The notes under the pieces were generated by a model. It saw nothing but the letters and a program-made list of their open reading frames with translations, did not search any database and was not told the DNA's origin. The position numbers were made by a program, and so were the translations under genes. A stretch of DNA of 64,000 bases, from assembly GCA_054601695.1 (NCBI GenBank), contig BAAHQB010000495.1, forward strand, positions 1 through 64,000, given 5' to 3'. Of the stretch, positions 1 to 64,000 are shown one piece after another. Position 1 is the first letter of the stretch; the number at the start of each line of letters is the position of its first letter. Source of the stretch: Amorphochlora amoebiformis (taxonomy: Eukaryota; Cercozoa; Chlorarachniophyceae).

Positions 1-63
1 TTCGTGTATAAATAATAGTGATAATAATGATAAGAATGCAATAAAATAATAATACATGTGCAT

Positions 64-79
64 TATATAAATACTATAA

Positions 80-118
<39 letters not shown>

Positions 119-157
119 GTATATATTCTCAAATATATCATATATATATATATATCT

Positions 158-231
<74 letters not shown>

Positions 232-235
232 TATG

Positions 236-323
<88 letters not shown>

Positions 324-336
324 TATATGTATATAT

Positions 337-377
<41 letters not shown>

Positions 378-422
378 ATATATGTATATGTATTGTTATA
401 TATATATATATATATATATATA

Positions 423-469
<47 letters not shown>

Positions 470-476
470 CACACAT

Positions 477-555
<79 letters not shown>
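64..555. repeat. (TA)n tract, example of the main intron filler
   Basis: Runs of (TA)n with isolated C, G or TT breaks dominate nearly every intron. This one runs from about 80 to 552; other long examples are 4022-4370, 8870-9008, 28200-28380, 29140-29250 and 47240-47560. Since TATATA encodes Tyr-Ile in two frames and has no stop in any frame, these tracts give long meaningless open frames on both strands. Introns usually open GTATATAT and close ATATATAG, so the repeat itself supplies the donor and acceptor. Confidence 0.97.
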
Positions 556-63723
<63,168 letters not shown>

Positions 63724-63728
63724 GTACG

Positions 63729-63768
<40 letters not shown>

Positions 63769-63824
63769 CATATATACATATATGTATGAACATATACATA
63801 TATATATATATATATGTATGTATG

Positions 63825-63915
<91 letters not shown>

Positions 63916-63936
63916 GTGTGTATTTATGTGTGTGTG

Positions 63937-63982
<46 letters not shown>

Positions 63983-64000
63983 TATATATATAAATATATA

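Overview
The window is eukaryotic. About 63 kb of it reads as one plus-strand, extremely intron-rich gene for a very large BEACH-domain protein (relatives: neurobeachin/LRBA, WDFY3/ALFY, LYST). I read 110 short coding exons (about 21-286 nt, most 40-90 nt) between 556 and 63723. Their splice phases join into one stop-free frame of about 2,434 codons (about 7.3 kb, roughly 11% of the window). Both ends of the gene lie outside the window: no start codon is seen, and the BEACH domain is still open at 63723. Exon joins were chosen by eye from splice signals, reading frame and family resemblance. Phase was used to choose between alternatives, so the coherent frame is strong but not fully independent evidence.

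Order along the gene: armadillo-like N-terminal helices (556-8830); a concanavalin-A/LamG-like domain (about 9308-13543); the DUF4704-like armadillo region (about 15075-32459); a Ser/Pro/Lys-rich, probably disordered linker (33215-33500); more helical exons (34500-48075); a basic/acidic linker with the usual pre-PH motif, [16 protein letters not shown] at 49277; a PH-BEACH domain (about 55434-59932); and a BEACH domain beginning at 61230-62284. No RNA gene, promoter, CRISPR array or complete transposon was seen, and no second gene.

The introns are unusual. Nearly all are built from simple repeats: (TA)n everywhere, CT or GA tracts, a few minisatellites, and about twenty arrays of the telomeric motif TTAGGG/CCCTAA. 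Many telomeric arrays start within a few bases of a 5' splice site or end at a 3' splice site. About 26 of the 110 exons have one or more extra partial copies in the adjacent intron. Copies upstream of an exon keep the 3' splice site plus the exon start. Copies downstream keep the exon end plus the 5' splice site. In at least two introns (38.5-39.05 kb and 57.1-58.06 kb) the repeated unit is 'exon end + splice donor + telomeric repeat'.

Organism: the TTAGGG-type telomeric motif, the standard genetic code (no in-frame stop in about 2,430 codons), GT-AG introns with two likely GC-AG exceptions, and short exons at high density point to a protist or other deep-branching eukaryote with a repeat-inflated genome. 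I cannot name it from this window.
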